This document shows, one piece after another, positions 16,801 to 26,024 of a stretch of DNA of 64,000 nt (within the stretch, counting starts at the first letter, position 1; each line of letters begins with the position of its first letter). The position numbers were made by a program, and so were the translations under genes. Below the pieces are notes generated by a model. It saw only the letters and a program-made list of their open reading frames with translations. It searched no databases and was not told the DNA's origin. Source of the DNA: Muriicola marianensis (GTDB lineage: Bacteria > Bacteroidota > Bacteroidia > Flavobacteriales > Flavobacteriaceae); contig NZ_BMFH01000001.1 of assembly GCF_014638095.1 (NCBI RefSeq), forward strand, positions 1,435,227 to 1,499,226, read 5' to 3'.

Positions 16801-17614
16801 TCTGGACCTCCGAGTTCAAATTGGCCTGGTAAGGGTCGGTTTCCGGGTCGGTATAGATCACCAGGTCATTGTTGGCAACCAGTTCAAGGGTGATCCCCAG
16901 GTCCCTGTGAAAAACTTCGTTCACCCGGGTCAGGGTGGCGTTGATGGCAGCCAGGGCATCGGGGACGGTACCCCCGTGGTACTGGGTGTATTCGCCTGTG
17001 GCGGAAACGGCGATCCTGTATGTCCTGAGGCGCTGGTCATCAACGAGTTTGGCAGTGCTTTCACGGCCTGCCTGCATCCGTTTGTCTTCCGTGGCACAAA
17101 TGAATGATTCTGCTTCCCCCGTGTCCCCTTCCCGGTTGTAAAGCACATAATCCTTTGACTTACGGGAAACTTTCTGCAAGAACCATTTGTTTTCTGTTCC
17201 CGGGTTAACAAACATGGCTTCCAATCCGTTCTGGGAAACGCTAAAACGTACTCGTTTAGTTCTGTCATTGACAGCTGTACCGGTATAAGACCGGATTTGC
17301 GGATATCGCGCGGTGAGTTCTGGTGCAAAAACAGGCGTTTCTCGCACAGTATAGGCCACAGGTACACCTTCCGGGGTAGGAAAATAAATTAGCGTCCTGT
17401 CTGTAATTTTGGAAGTGATACGGGTCAGCTCCCGGCTAAGCGATTCATCCTCCAGCGAATAGAATTGGACTTTTTGATTCTCCAGTCGTTCTATATCAGG
17501 AGGCAGGAGCTGGGTTTGTACCTCGGCAGGTTGCCAGTATCCTGATTGTGCTGCAGTATAAAAGCAGGCAAACAACATGGTTATTGGCAAAACAAGACGT
17601 AGTTTTGTCGTCAT
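13838..17614 (-). CDS. Secreted reprolysin-like metalloprotease with type IX sorting domain
   Basis: The 1258-residue protein has an N-terminal signal peptide (LVLPITMLFACFYTAAQ) and a propeptide region. A metzincin protease domain follows with the zinc motif HELGHQFGANH (His332, Glu333, His336, His342). Fibronectin-like modules come next (one with YYWRVKPVTNCG), then a proprotein-convertase P domain (IEHTYLSDLIISLISPAGTEV, later FGEWILLVRDTAPADGG). A thrombospondin type 3-like calcium repeat (DADGDNVFDDGDDLC) precedes the last part. The final 75 residues (VYPNPFQGELEVF to the end) are a type A C-terminal signal for the type IX secretion system. It is probably a surface or secreted protease, translationally coupled to the lipoprotein at 13158. 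Confidence 0.9.
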   Translation of the reverse strand: MTTKLRLVLPITMLFACFYTAAQSGYWQPAEVQTQLLPPDIERLENQKVQFYSLEDESLSRELTRITSKITDRTLIYFPTPEGVPVAYTVRETPVFAPELTARYPQIRSYTGTAVNDRTKRVRFSVSQNGLEAMFVNPGTENKWFLQKVSRKSKDYVLYNREGDTGEAESFICATEDKRMQAGRESTAKLVDDQRLRTYRIAVSATGEYTQYHGGTVPDALAAINATLTRVNEVFHRDLGITLELVANNDLVIYTDPETDPYQANLNSEVQTTLNNLIGDLNYDVGHLFHEDTNGGNAGFIGSVCRTNQKGSAFSAALNPQGDLFDLDYVSHELGHQFGANHTWSFDSEGTGVQVEPASGSTIMGYAGIVQGENVQSNGDDYFHYISIFQISEYVLSTTCAVETAIANSPPVITPSVDYVIPKGTAFLLSGTATDPDPTDVLTFAWEQVDNGVVTTSTFGPQNASGANFRSLPPTTDTVRYFPRLSRVVQGQLTQTNPPVNSAWETVSNIEREMNFALTVRDNSPEGGQVASDVVNVRVSNAAGPFVVTSQAAAETYSAGSIQTVTWDVANTDSPPINAQFVQIFLSIDGGVTFPFELSEKAANDGSHEVLLPGNATTTARIMVKGRNNIFFGVNSGNFTIEESPIVLQFDDLDFDVCQPTDEIIPFVYQTYGGFNEEVTFSALGLPGALTASFAPGTATANGTPVDMTISNATSVAEGSYPIQVRATAPSFTQEVTIVLNVFDTDFPEVTLISPTNASADIPLRPILSWDTPAINNAYDVEIATDAAFTSVVQSARVISKSYIPETLLPETTYYWRVKPVTNCGEGVFGSAFSFTTLPVNCKFKSAQGLPISISSTGTPTVQASIMVVDDLPVADINVSLDIEHTYLSDLIISLISPAGTEVILTSNSCSQLENINAVFDDSASPFVCGGDPAISGTVKPLGSLASFNGESSFGEWILLVRDTAPADGGFIQDFTLELCVEGVFRPDADGDNVFDDGDDLCLGTPPNTEVNADGCPVYRFEQDNFNVMLTSESCISSNDGGIDITANASLNYTISVIGNGVNESAGFTGTYGLTGLSAGTYSACIGATNGSITYEEYCFDFVISEPDPLSVLISLDQDASLATLSLSGSELYNVELNGILTQTTQSEYTLTLRQGLNTIKVTGALPCQGVFEESVFVGDNPVVYPNPFQGELEVFVPPANTPVEVRLYNLLGQEVYTDIFSSTQEVVRMELSNLPAGVYLLRVSGEQINYTTKVIKR

Positions 17615-17663
17615 TCGGGGACTTTAAAAAATTAAAAGTAAGTCTTTTTATTGATCCAAGGGG

Positions 17664-18590
17664 GTGATTACAGTCCAAAGCATTTCTAAATACGATAAAA
17701 ACCAGGCAGCCGTCATAACCATCGGGACCTTTGACGGGGTCCACATTGGCCACAGGCTTATCCTGGAACGCCTCATAAATGATGCCAGGGTGAACAACAG
17801 GGTGGCTGTAGTTCTCACTTTCTTTCCCCATCCCCGTATGGTTTTGCAGAAGGATACTGACCTGAAACTCCTCAATACCATTGAAGAAAAAAAGCAGATT
17901 CTCGATGAACTCGGACTAGACTACCTCATCATCCAGCCCTTTACCAAGACCTTTTCCAGGATGAGCGCCACGGCCTTTGTAAGGGATGTTCTGGTAAATT
18001 CCCTGCATACCAAGAAGGTTATCATAGGGTACGATCACCGTTTCGGGCGTAATCGAAACGCCAATATCAACGACCTGATCGCCTTTGGGAATGCCCTCGA
18101 TTTTGAGGTAGAAGAGATCCCCGCCCAGGAGATCGAGGCTGTTGCTGTAAGTTCGACGAAAATCAGGAATGCCTTGCTGCAGGGGGATATTGCCACTGCA
18201 AATTCCTATCTGGGATATGACTATATGCTCAGCGGGAAGGTCGTCAAAGGAAAGGGACTGGGCAAGCAACTCGGCTTCCCAACAGCCAACCTGCTCATAG
18301 AGGAGTCCTATAAACTGATCCCCAAGAACGGGGTTTACGTGGTTCACAGCCATTTCCAGGGCCGAAATGTTTACGGGATGATGAATATAGGATTCAACCC
18401 TACGGTAGACGGGCAGGAACACAGCATAGAGATTCATTTCTTCGACCTCGAGGAAGACCTCTACCACAAATCCATTCAGGTGGGGATCATGGATTGGATA
18501 CGGGAGGAACAGAAATTCAATTCACTGGATGAACTCAAGGAGCAGCTTTCCAGGGACAGAGCAACAGCACGGAAAGTAATTTCGGGTTAG
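17664..18590 (+). CDS. ribF: Bifunctional riboflavin kinase/FAD synthetase
   Basis: The 308-residue enzyme converts riboflavin to FMN and then FAD. The N-terminal adenylyltransferase half shows TIGTFDGVHIGHRLI (residues about 20-34) and a later YDHRFGRNRNA motif; the C-terminal flavokinase half shows KGKGLGKQLGFPTANL. The start is GTG at 17664, because no ATG fits before the conserved TFDGVH motif. It is divergent from the secreted protease, with only 49 bases between them, and its stop codon touches the start of the next gene, so the two form a transcription unit. Confidence 0.95.
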   Translation: MITVQSISKYDKNQAAVITIGTFDGVHIGHRLILERLINDARVNNRVAVVLTFFPHPRMVLQKDTDLKLLNTIEEKKQILDELGLDYLIIQPFTKTFSRMSATAFVRDVLVNSLHTKKVIIGYDHRFGRNRNANINDLIAFGNALDFEVEEIPAQEIEAVAVSSTKIRNALLQGDIATANSYLGYDYMLSGKVVKGKGLGKQLGFPTANLLIEESYKLIPKNGVYVVHSHFQGRNVYGMMNIGFNPTVDGQEHSIEIHFFDLEEDLYHKSIQVGIMDWIREEQKFNSLDELKEQLSRDRATARKVISG

Positions 18591-19913
18591 ATGTGGCATC
18601 AGCTTCTCTTTAAAAGGGTAGACAATTCTTCCCTGGCCGTCTTCAGGATCTTCTTTGGCTTGTTGATCAGCTTCGAATGCTTTGGGGCGATCCTGACCGG
18701 TTGGGTGAGGCGAACCCTCATCGACCCCTCCTTCACCTTTACCTTTATTGGATTTGAATGGTTACAGCCCCTGCCCGGATACGGGATGTACTTTTATTTT
18801 GGGATGATGGGCATGCTGGGGATTTGCATCGCCCTGGGGTACAAATACCGGTGGAGCATTGTCCTCTTCACCCTGCTGTGGACAGCAGTCTACCTCATGC
18901 AAAAAACCGCCTACAACAATCATTACTACCTGCTCATCCTCATCTCTTTCCTGATGTGTTTTACTCCGGCGGAACGCTATGCTTCCATCGACAGTAAACT
19001 GAATCCATCCCTGCAGGCCAACCATATGCCGGCGTGGGTCAGATGGACGGTGATCCTGCAACTCTTTATTGTCTACACCTACGCCTCCATCGCGAAACTT
19101 TACGGCGACTGGCTGGATTTTTCCATCATCGCCATCCTGCTGAAAGGGAAGGCCTCCTACCCCCTGATCGGGGAGTGGCTTCAACATCCCTGGGTGCATT
19201 ACGCCGTGGGTATTGTCGGCATCGCTTTCGACATGCTGATCGTCCCGGCCCTGCTCTGGAAGCCTACTAGAAAATGGGCCTTTGGGTTTTCGATCTTCTT
19301 CCACCTGTTCAATTCCATCGTGTTTCAGATAGGTATTTTCCCATACCTGGCCCTGGCCTTTACGGTCTTTTTCTTTCCCCCTGAAACGATCAGGAGGATC
19401 TTCCTGCCAGGGAAAACTTTGTACACAGAGGAGGAGATCAGCGTACCATCATACAGAAAACCCCTCCTTTGGGGGTTGGGTGTCTATTTTATACTCCAGG
19501 TGGGACTCCCGTTGCGGCATTACTTTATAGCAGATGATGTCCTATGGACGGAGGAAGGCCACAGGATGAGCTGGAGGATGATGCTCAGAACAAGGGCCGG
19601 ACTGGCCCAGTACAGGGTAGTGGATAAAAAGACAGGAGAATCTACAGTAGTTCCCGCCGGTCTGTATCTCAGTTCCCAGCAGCTGGAAAAAGTTACCTGC
19701 TACCCCGATTATATCTGGCAGTTTGCCCAATTTCTGAAAAAGGAATACGCCAGGGAAGGAAAAGATGTATCTGTGTTTGTGAAGTCACGGGTGAGCATCA
19801 ATGGCCGGCCCCTGGAGGCATTTACGGACCCTTCAATCGATTTGGCAGCCGAGAAGTGGGACCCCTTTAAACACCACACCTGGATTCTGCCCTCCCCCTT
19901 AAAATCGGATTGA
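18591..19913 (+). CDS. HTTM-domain integral membrane protein (VKGC-like)
   Basis: The 440-residue protein has several hydrophobic helices in its first 300 residues, starting LAVFRIFFGLLISFECFGAI, and contains the motif NNHYYLLILISFLMCFTPAERY characteristic of the HTTM domain shared with vitamin K-dependent gamma-carboxylases. A soluble C-terminal part follows (HRMSWRMMLRTRAG). In bacteria these proteins are membrane enzymes of uncertain activity; carboxylation is not demonstrated for this group. It starts immediately after the ribF stop codon and is probably co-transcribed with it. Confidence 0.82.
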   Translation: MWHQLLFKRVDNSSLAVFRIFFGLLISFECFGAILTGWVRRTLIDPSFTFTFIGFEWLQPLPGYGMYFYFGMMGMLGICIALGYKYRWSIVLFTLLWTAVYLMQKTAYNNHYYLLILISFLMCFTPAERYASIDSKLNPSLQANHMPAWVRWTVILQLFIVYTYASIAKLYGDWLDFSIIAILLKGKASYPLIGEWLQHPWVHYAVGIVGIAFDMLIVPALLWKPTRKWAFGFSIFFHLFNSIVFQIGIFPYLALAFTVFFFPPETIRRIFLPGKTLYTEEEISVPSYRKPLLWGLGVYFILQVGLPLRHYFIADDVLWTEEGHRMSWRMMLRTRAGLAQYRVVDKKTGESTVVPAGLYLSSQQLEKVTCYPDYIWQFAQFLKKEYAREGKDVSVFVKSRVSINGRPLEAFTDPSIDLAAEKWDPFKHHTWILPSPLKSD

Positions 19914-19956
19914 AAATCCCTTGACGACGCCCCTTTTAAACTCCGTCAATTAAGCG

Positions 19957-19964
19957 TAAATTTG
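19957..19964 (+). promoter_or_regulatory. Candidate -7 promoter element of serS
   Basis: TAAATTTG fits the TAnnTTTG consensus and lies 18 bases before the preferred serS ATG at 19983, which would give a very short leader. The element occupies the position of an alternative upstream TTG start (19962), which argues against that start. Confidence 0.4.
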
Positions 19965-19982
19965 TGGCTTAATCTGAGGAAA

Positions 19983-21254
19983 ATGCTAGTACTTCAAGCT
20001 GTACGGGAAAACAGGGAAGACCTTATCAAAGCGCTGAAAAAAAGGAATATCGATCCAGAGCCCCTGCTCAACAAGGTGTCCGAGCTGGATGAAAAACGCA
20101 GGGCCATACAAACACAAATGGATGCCACCCTGGCCCAGTTGAATGCCACCTCGAAAGAGATCGGGATCCTTTTTAAATCAGGTAAAGCTGAAGAGGCTAA
20201 GGAACTCAAGGAAAAATCCGTTCAGTTCAAGGAAGAATCCAAAAAATTGGGGGAGGAATTAAATGCCGTGACCTCTGCTCTGGACGAGACCCTGTACCTG
20301 ATTCCCAACGTGCCTCACCACCTGGTCCCCGATGGCAAGTCTACTGAAGACAATGAGGAGGTGATGCGGGAAGGAGACATCCCTGTTCTAAAAGAGGGAG
20401 CCCTGCCCCACTGGGAACTGGCCAAGAAATACGACATCATAGATTTTGAACTGGGCGTGAAGATCACAGGGGCCGGCTTCCCTGTCTACAAAGGGAAGGG
20501 CGCCAAGCTTCAGCGAGCCCTTATCACCTACTTCCTGGACAAAAACACGGCAGCAGGCTACCGGGAAATACAGGTACCACACCTGGTCAATGCGGCTTCC
20601 GGCTTCGGTACAGGCCAGCTTCCCGACAAGGAAGGCCAGATGTACCACGTGACCGCAGACGACCTCTACCTTATCCCGACTGCAGAGGTGCCCGTTACCA
20701 ACGTGCTCCGTGATACCATCCTGCAGGCAAAGGATCTGCCGGTTTGTTATACGGGATATACTCCCTGTTTCAGACGGGAAGCAGGCAGCTATGGGGCTCA
20801 TGTACGCGGACTCAACCGCCTGCACCAGTTTGACAAGGTGGAGATCGTGAGGGTCGAAGAGCCGGCTAATTCCTATAAAGCCCTCGATGCCATGGTTGAA
20901 CATGTAAAGGGGATTCTGAGGGAATTGAAACTCCCTTTCCGTGTACTGCGCCTTTGCGGTGGCGATCTTGGATTCACCTCTGCCCTTACCTATGATTTCG
21001 AGGTCTTCTCAACGGCACAGGACAAATGGCTGGAGATCAGTTCCGTGTCTAATTTTGAAACCTATCAGGCAAACCGACTTAAGCTCCGATACAGGGATGA
21101 AAATGGCAAGACCCAGCTAGCCCATACCCTGAATGGAAGTTCCCTTGCACTCCCGAGGGTGCTGGCCGGGATCCTGGAAAATTACCAGACAGAAAAGGGT
21201 ATCAGAGTGCCTGAAGTTCTCATCCCATACACAGGTTTCGAGATCATAGATTAA
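19983..21254 (+). CDS. serS: Serine-tRNA ligase
   Basis: The 423-residue class II synthetase charges tRNA-Ser. Residues 1 to about 105 form the antiparallel coiled-coil arm that contacts the tRNA (LNKVSELDEKRRAIQTQMDA). The catalytic domain shows CFRREAGSYGAHVRGLNRLH (motif 2) and NGSSLALPRVLAGILENYQ (motif 3). The ATG at 19983 is preferred, being preceded by GAGGA. The upstream TTG at 19962 lies within a promoter-like element. It begins the serS-TPR-DUF4286-rsmA-mgtE cluster that I recall as common in this family. Confidence 0.96.
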   Translation: MLVLQAVRENREDLIKALKKRNIDPEPLLNKVSELDEKRRAIQTQMDATLAQLNATSKEIGILFKSGKAEEAKELKEKSVQFKEESKKLGEELNAVTSALDETLYLIPNVPHHLVPDGKSTEDNEEVMREGDIPVLKEGALPHWELAKKYDIIDFELGVKITGAGFPVYKGKGAKLQRALITYFLDKNTAAGYREIQVPHLVNAASGFGTGQLPDKEGQMYHVTADDLYLIPTAEVPVTNVLRDTILQAKDLPVCYTGYTPCFRREAGSYGAHVRGLNRLHQFDKVEIVRVEEPANSYKALDAMVEHVKGILRELKLPFRVLRLCGGDLGFTSALTYDFEVFSTAQDKWLEISSVSNFETYQANRLKLRYRDENGKTQLAHTLNGSSLALPRVLAGILENYQTEKGIRVPEVLIPYTGFEIID

Positions 21255-21305
21255 GATTTCCTAAATAGTATTTCTTCTCTTATTGGATTACCTTTGAGGA
21301 AGACC

Positions 21306-23093
21306 ATGAAGAAGATATTCATATTGTTGTTGTGTTCTCTGCTCTCCGTTACCCTTTGGGGGCAGGACGATTTCCTTGCCAAACAGTATCTGAATAACGG
21401 GGAATACGAGAAAGCCAAAGCCTTTTATGAACGCCTCGTCGCCCAGAATCCCAGGAGGATGGACTTTGCCGAGAACCTGGTGAATTGCTATCAGCAGCTG
21501 GAGGAATTCGAAAAGGCGGAGACCTTTTTACAGGACCGAATCGCAACAGGCAGCGCCTACCCAACTATCTATATCGACCTCGGTTACAATTACCGCTTAC
21601 AGGACAGGATCGAGGAGGCCGGGGAGAATTATGATAAAGCCCTGCAGGCCATCGAAAAAAACCCCAACTACGGTTATGGCATTGGCGTGGGATTCCAGCG
21701 TTATGCCTTGCTCGACTATTCCCTGAAAGCCTACGAAAGGGCCATGGAACTCAATCCGGACCTGGACTACAACTTCCAGATAGCCTTGATCTACGGGGAG
21801 CAGGGAAACATCGAAAAAATGTTCCGTGCCTATGCAGACCTTTTGGGCAACGGAAGGGCCAGCATTGACAATGTACTCGGTAAGGTCGGGGATTTCATAA
21901 GTGAAGACCCGAAAGACGAGAATAACCAGCTGCTGAAAAAAGTGGTGCTGGAAAAAGCACAAAAAGAGCCGGCCGTCTTGTGGAATGAAATTCTTAGCTG
22001 GCTCTTTGTACAGCAAAAACAATTCAATTACGCCTTTCTGCAGGAAAAGGCCATTTATAAAAGGACAGGGGAAGCTAGCATGGAGCGGCTGATCGCCCTG
22101 GGAAATAACGCCCTGGAAGAAGGAAGTGAAACAGTTGCCACCGATATTTTCGAATACATTGAGAAGAATACCAATGATCCCGTGACACGCCTCAATGCGC
22201 AACTCAACCTTTTGGACATCAAACTCCTTGCGGCAACTGCTAAAGACTATGCGGGGATCGACCAGCAGTACCAGCAGCTGGTAAATACCTACGGCTACCA
22301 ATCCAATACCCTGCAATTGCAGGTGGCCTATGCCAATTTCCTGACTTTCAAGCGGGGCGAATCTGCCAGGGCCATTCCCATCCTGAAAAAATCACTCGAA
22401 ATTCCCATTCCAAAATACGGGGAGGCCTTTATCAAGATGGCCCTTGGTGACATCCTGGTCTTCGACCAGCGATTTAATGAGGCCCTTATCTACTTTTCCC
22501 AGGTCCAGAAAAACCTCAAGAACGATGTGCTCGGGCAGGAAGCCCGGTTCAAGGTAGCCCAGACCAGTTTCTACAAGGGGGATTTTGAATGGGCACTTAC
22601 CCAGCTGAAAGTACTCAGGGGATCCACCTCCCAGCTAACTGCCAATGATGCCATGCAGCTCAGCCTGCTGATCTCGGATAATTCCCTGGAGGATTCTACC
22701 CAGACCGCCCTGAAAAAGTACGCCCGGGCAGACTTGCTCGCCTATCAGAACAAAAAAACAGAGGCTATTGCCGTGCTGGAAGAGATCCTGCAACAACACA
22801 AGGGGGAAAGCATCGAAGACGAAGCCCTTTTGAAGCAGGCTGAACTCCTGGCCGGAGAAGGCGACCATGAAGCCGCATTATTCAATTACACAAAGATCAT
22901 CGAGTTCTATGGGGATGACATACTCGCAGACGATGCGCACTTCGCCATGGCAGAATTGTTCAGAACCGTACTCGATCAGCCGGAAAAGGCCAAGTACCAT
23001 TACGAACAGATCCTCTATAAATACCAGGACAGTTATTTCTTCCCCCAGGCCCGGAAGTATTTCAGGATCCTCAGGGGGGATGTGATCAATTAG
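21306..23093 (+). CDS. Secreted tetratricopeptide repeat protein
   Basis: The 595-residue protein starts at the ATG at 21306 with a signal peptide (MKKIFILLLCSLLSVTLWGQ). Helical TPR repeats follow almost to the end, for example YLNNGEYEKAKAFYERLVAQ near the start, AYERAMELNPD and FSQVQKNLKNDVLGQEARFK. Repeats near the end (ADDAHFAMAELFRTVLDQPE) resemble the outer-membrane assembly and YbgF-type TPR modules. It probably acts as a periplasmic scaffold; no partner can be named. It lies between serS and the DUF4286 gene, 7 bases before the latter. Confidence 0.82.
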   Translation: MKKIFILLLCSLLSVTLWGQDDFLAKQYLNNGEYEKAKAFYERLVAQNPRRMDFAENLVNCYQQLEEFEKAETFLQDRIATGSAYPTIYIDLGYNYRLQDRIEEAGENYDKALQAIEKNPNYGYGIGVGFQRYALLDYSLKAYERAMELNPDLDYNFQIALIYGEQGNIEKMFRAYADLLGNGRASIDNVLGKVGDFISEDPKDENNQLLKKVVLEKAQKEPAVLWNEILSWLFVQQKQFNYAFLQEKAIYKRTGEASMERLIALGNNALEEGSETVATDIFEYIEKNTNDPVTRLNAQLNLLDIKLLAATAKDYAGIDQQYQQLVNTYGYQSNTLQLQVAYANFLTFKRGESARAIPILKKSLEIPIPKYGEAFIKMALGDILVFDQRFNEALIYFSQVQKNLKNDVLGQEARFKVAQTSFYKGDFEWALTQLKVLRGSTSQLTANDAMQLSLLISDNSLEDSTQTALKKYARADLLAYQNKKTEAIAVLEEILQQHKGESIEDEALLKQAELLAGEGDHEAALFNYTKIIEFYGDDILADDAHFAMAELFRTVLDQPEKAKYHYEQILYKYQDSYFFPQARKYFRILRGDVIN

Positions 23094-23100
23094 CAATTTT

Positions 23101-23742
23101 ATGCTCATATACAATGTTACCCTGCACGTGGAAGATGCCATCCTCCCTCAATGGCTCGATTGGATGAAATCGATCCATATCCCGGAAGTACTCGCGACCG
23201 GGAAATTCCTTGAAGCCACCATGACGAGGATTCTCTCAGAAGAGGATTCAGGAGGCAGTTCTTACTCCGTGCAGTACAAGGTCAGGGACAGAACTGCCCT
23301 CGAGAGTTACTACAGGGAAGATGCGGCACGCCTGAGGAAGGAGACCGAGAAACTGTTCGGGAATTCAGTGATCGCCTTCAGGACAGAACTGGAAGTACTG
23401 TCAATCGACAAACCTCCCATAAAAAGTGCAACCGCCTATCTGTTTACATACGGCACCTTGCAGGAGAAAGATGTACAGAAGATGATCTTTTCCCGAACCT
23501 TAAACGGGAAGAGGGACAGTTTGAGTGCCCACAGGATTTCGGAGGAAATGGTGGGCGGACTCTACCCCACCATCAGACGGTCCGAAAACCCCAATGACAA
23601 GGTCGAAGGCTTAGTTTATGTAATCAGTGAAGAAGAGCTGACCCTTGTAGACGCTTACGAAGGGGAGGCCTATGAAAGGATGAACATAACGCTGGAATCA
23701 GGGGTAAAGGCCTGGGTCTATCTGGGCAAGACCGGAATTTAA
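23101..23742 (+). CDS. DUF4286 / gamma-glutamylcyclotransferase-like fusion protein
   Basis: Residues 1 to about 103 match DUF4286 ([50 protein letters not shown]), normally a separate protein of about 100 residues encoded before rsmA. Residues about 113-213 form a gamma-glutamylcyclotransferase (AIG2/GGACT-like) domain with the substrate loop [10 protein letters not shown] and a [13 protein letters not shown] motif containing the likely catalytic Glu. The reading frame is continuous with no stop between them. The cyclotransferase half may act on gamma-glutamylamines; the DUF4286 half has no known function. The gene context points to an rRNA maintenance or stress role, which is inference. Confidence 0.85.
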   Translation: MLIYNVTLHVEDAILPQWLDWMKSIHIPEVLATGKFLEATMTRILSEEDSGGSSYSVQYKVRDRTALESYYREDAARLRKETEKLFGNSVIAFRTELEVLSIDKPPIKSATAYLFTYGTLQEKDVQKMIFSRTLNGKRDSLSAHRISEEMVGGLYPTIRRSENPNDKVEGLVYVISEEELTLVDAYEGEAYERMNITLESGVKAWVYLGKTGI

Positions 23743-23753
23743 AACAGTCCTCC

Positions 23754-24626
23754 ATGAACAAACGCAACAGGAAATTTTCAGACGGATCGAAGAGGAAATA
23801 CAAATCCCGGGGCACAGAGGAAGGACAGGTCAGAGCCAAGAAACACCTGGGGCAGCATTTTCTGAAAAATGAGGAGATCGCAAAGAGGATCGCCTCAACA
23901 CTTTCCATGGAAGGATACCGGGATGTCCTTGAGATCGGGCCTGGAACCGGAGTGCTGACGAAGTATTTGCTCTTGAGGGATGCCGATCTCGTGGCCATGG
24001 ACCTCGATTCGGAGTCCATTGTCTACCTCAACCACAGCTTCCCCCTGGAACACCCTAAGGTGATGGAACGGAATGGTTCGTTTCGTGTAATTGAGGCCGA
24101 TTTCCTGCAGGCCGACCTGAGCGATTACTTCTCAGATCGTCCTTTTGCCATCATTGGAAATTTCCCGTATAACATTTCTACCCAGATCATTTTTAAATTG
24201 CTTGAATACCGGAGACAGATCCCGGAATTTTCAGGAATGTTCCAGAAGGAGGTTGCAAAAAGGATATGCGAGACGGAAGGCAGTAAAACCTATGGTATTT
24301 TATCTGTGCTGGTGCAGGCATTTTACCATGCCGAATATCTTTTTACAGTTCATCCCGAGAATTTCGATCCTCCTCCAAAAGTACAGTCGGGTGTATTGAG
24401 ACTCACCCGGAAGGAACAACAGGAGATAGGGTGTGACGAGGCCTTGTTTTTCAAGGTGGTAAAGACCGCTTTCAACCAGAGGAGAAAGACCCTGAGGAAC
24501 AGTTTAAAAACCATGAACCTCTCCGATAATCTCAAAGAAGATGCTATCTTTGACCGACGCCCGGAACAACTGGGAGTTGCGGAATTTATTTCGCTGACGA
24601 AGAAGATAGGCCATGACACCGTTTAA
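23754..24626 (+). CDS. rsmA: 16S rRNA (adenine1518/1519-N6)-dimethyltransferase
   Basis: The 290-residue enzyme dimethylates two adenines in helix 45 of 16S rRNA. After a basic extension of about 27 residues ([20 protein letters not shown]) comes the conserved [15 protein letters not shown] motif. The SAM-binding loop [12 protein letters not shown] (58-69) and catalytic NFPYNI (136-141) follow, and the C terminus has the [13 protein letters not shown] signature. The 14-base overlap with mgtE suggests coupled expression. The N-terminal extension is unusual compared with most KsgA proteins, and a shorter start cannot be excluded. Confidence 0.95.
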   Translation: MNKRNRKFSDGSKRKYKSRGTEEGQVRAKKHLGQHFLKNEEIAKRIASTLSMEGYRDVLEIGPGTGVLTKYLLLRDADLVAMDLDSESIVYLNHSFPLEHPKVMERNGSFRVIEADFLQADLSDYFSDRPFAIIGNFPYNISTQIIFKLLEYRRQIPEFSGMFQKEVAKRICETEGSKTYGILSVLVQAFYHAEYLFTVHPENFDPPPKVQSGVLRLTRKEQQEIGCDEALFFKVVKTAFNQRRKTLRNSLKTMNLSDNLKEDAIFDRRPEQLGVAEFISLTKKIGHDTV

Positions 24627-25965
24627 GCTCACAGAGGAATTACTGGTTGAGATCGCTGAGCTCATTGATGCCCGCAGTGATGATACCCTTCGTGAGCTGA
24701 TGAAAGAGGTGCACTTCGCCGATGTGGCCGAGATCGCAAATGAACTCGAAGAAGAGCAGGCCACTTACCTCATCAAACTTCTCGACAGTGACAAAACCTC
24801 AGACGTCCTAACAGAACTGGATGATGACGTCAGGGAAGCTATCCTGAACAACCTTTCCTCCAAAGAGATCGCAGAAGAGCTGGCGGAACTCGACACGGAC
24901 GACGCGGCCGACATCATTGCAGAGCTCCCCAAGGAGATCGTGCAGGAGGTCATTTCCGAGATTGAGGACAAGGAACACGCCAAACATATCGTCGATCTCC
25001 TGCGCTACGATGAGAATTCGGCCGGGGGGCTTATGGCGAAGGAATTGGTGAAGGTCAATGAGAACTGGACCGTCCTGAGATGCGTGAAGGAAATGAGGGC
25101 CCAGGCAGAGAATGTCACCCGTGTACATTCCATCTATGTAGTTGACGACGAAGAAAAATTGAAGGGTCGGCTATCCCTGAAGGATCTCCTTACCACTTCC
25201 ACGACCAACCCGATCAAGAATGTATATATCCCGCAGGTCGACTCGGTGAATGTGAACGAAAAACCGGAGGAGGTCGCCAAGATCATGTCTAAATACGACC
25301 TGGAAGCCATTCCCGTTGTGGACGAGATCGGTCGGCTGGTGGGCAGGATCACTATCGATGATATCGTGGACGTGATACGGGAAGAAGCGGAAAAGGATTA
25401 CCAGCTCGCCGCCGGTATCTCCCAGGACGTGGAGGCCGATGACAACATCTGGATCCTCACCCGTGCCAGGCTGCCCTGGTTGTTCCTCGGCCTTTTGGGT
25501 GGACTCGGGGCGGCAGCCATCATGGGTGGGTTTGAAGAAATGATCAGCAAGCACGCCATCCTGTTTTTCTTTACCCCTCTGATCGCGGCTATGGCGGGCA
25601 ACGTGGGCGTGCAATCCAGTGCAATCATCGTACAGGGTCTGGCCAATGACGACCTCAAAGGAAGTATGGGCAACAGGCTCGTCAAAGAGATGTTCCTCGC
25701 CCTGCTTAACGGCTTCCTGCTGGCTGTGGTACTCCTATTCTTTACCTGGGTCTGGAAAGGGGCCTTTATTACGGCTCTGGCCATCTCCATCTCCCTCATC
25801 GTCGTGATCGTCGTGGCCGGCATCATAGGTACATTTACCCCTCTCTTCCTGCACAAAAGAGGTGTAGACCCGGCAATAGCCACAGGGCCTTTTATCACTA
25901 CCAGCAACGACATCTTCGGGATCCTGATCTACTTTACCATTGCCAGGCTGTTGCTGGGGATCTGA
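24613..25965 (+). CDS. mgtE: Magnesium transporter MgtE
   Basis: The 450-residue channel-like transporter has the MgtE N domain ([20 protein letters not shown] and the acidic repeats up to about residue 125). Two CBS domains follow ([20 protein letters not shown] and [20 protein letters not shown]), then five membrane helices starting at [15 protein letters not shown] with the signature [16 protein letters not shown]. It imports Mg2+ across the inner membrane, gated by Mg2+ binding to the cytosolic domains. The start overlaps the end of rsmA. Confidence 0.95.
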   Translation: MTPFKLTEELLVEIAELIDARSDDTLRELMKEVHFADVAEIANELEEEQATYLIKLLDSDKTSDVLTELDDDVREAILNNLSSKEIAEELAELDTDDAADIIAELPKEIVQEVISEIEDKEHAKHIVDLLRYDENSAGGLMAKELVKVNENWTVLRCVKEMRAQAENVTRVHSIYVVDDEEKLKGRLSLKDLLTTSTTNPIKNVYIPQVDSVNVNEKPEEVAKIMSKYDLEAIPVVDEIGRLVGRITIDDIVDVIREEAEKDYQLAAGISQDVEADDNIWILTRARLPWLFLGLLGGLGAAAIMGGFEEMISKHAILFFFTPLIAAMAGNVGVQSSAIIVQGLANDDLKGSMGNRLVKEMFLALLNGFLLAVVLLFFTWVWKGAFITALAISISLIVVIVVAGIIGTFTPLFLHKRGVDPAIATGPFITTSNDIFGILIYFTIARLLLGI

Positions 25966-26024
25966 ATGTGATCGAAATATCATACCTTACCCTTTCATAA
26001 GGCAATCCTTCAATTATTTACGCT

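Noticed and set aside
17615-17663. FMN riboswitch before ribF
   Set aside because: The gap is only 49 bases and lacks the conserved FMN aptamer.
19962-19982. TTG start of serS
   Set aside because: It overlaps a promoter-like TAAATTTG; the ATG at 19983 has a better ribosome binding site and normal length.
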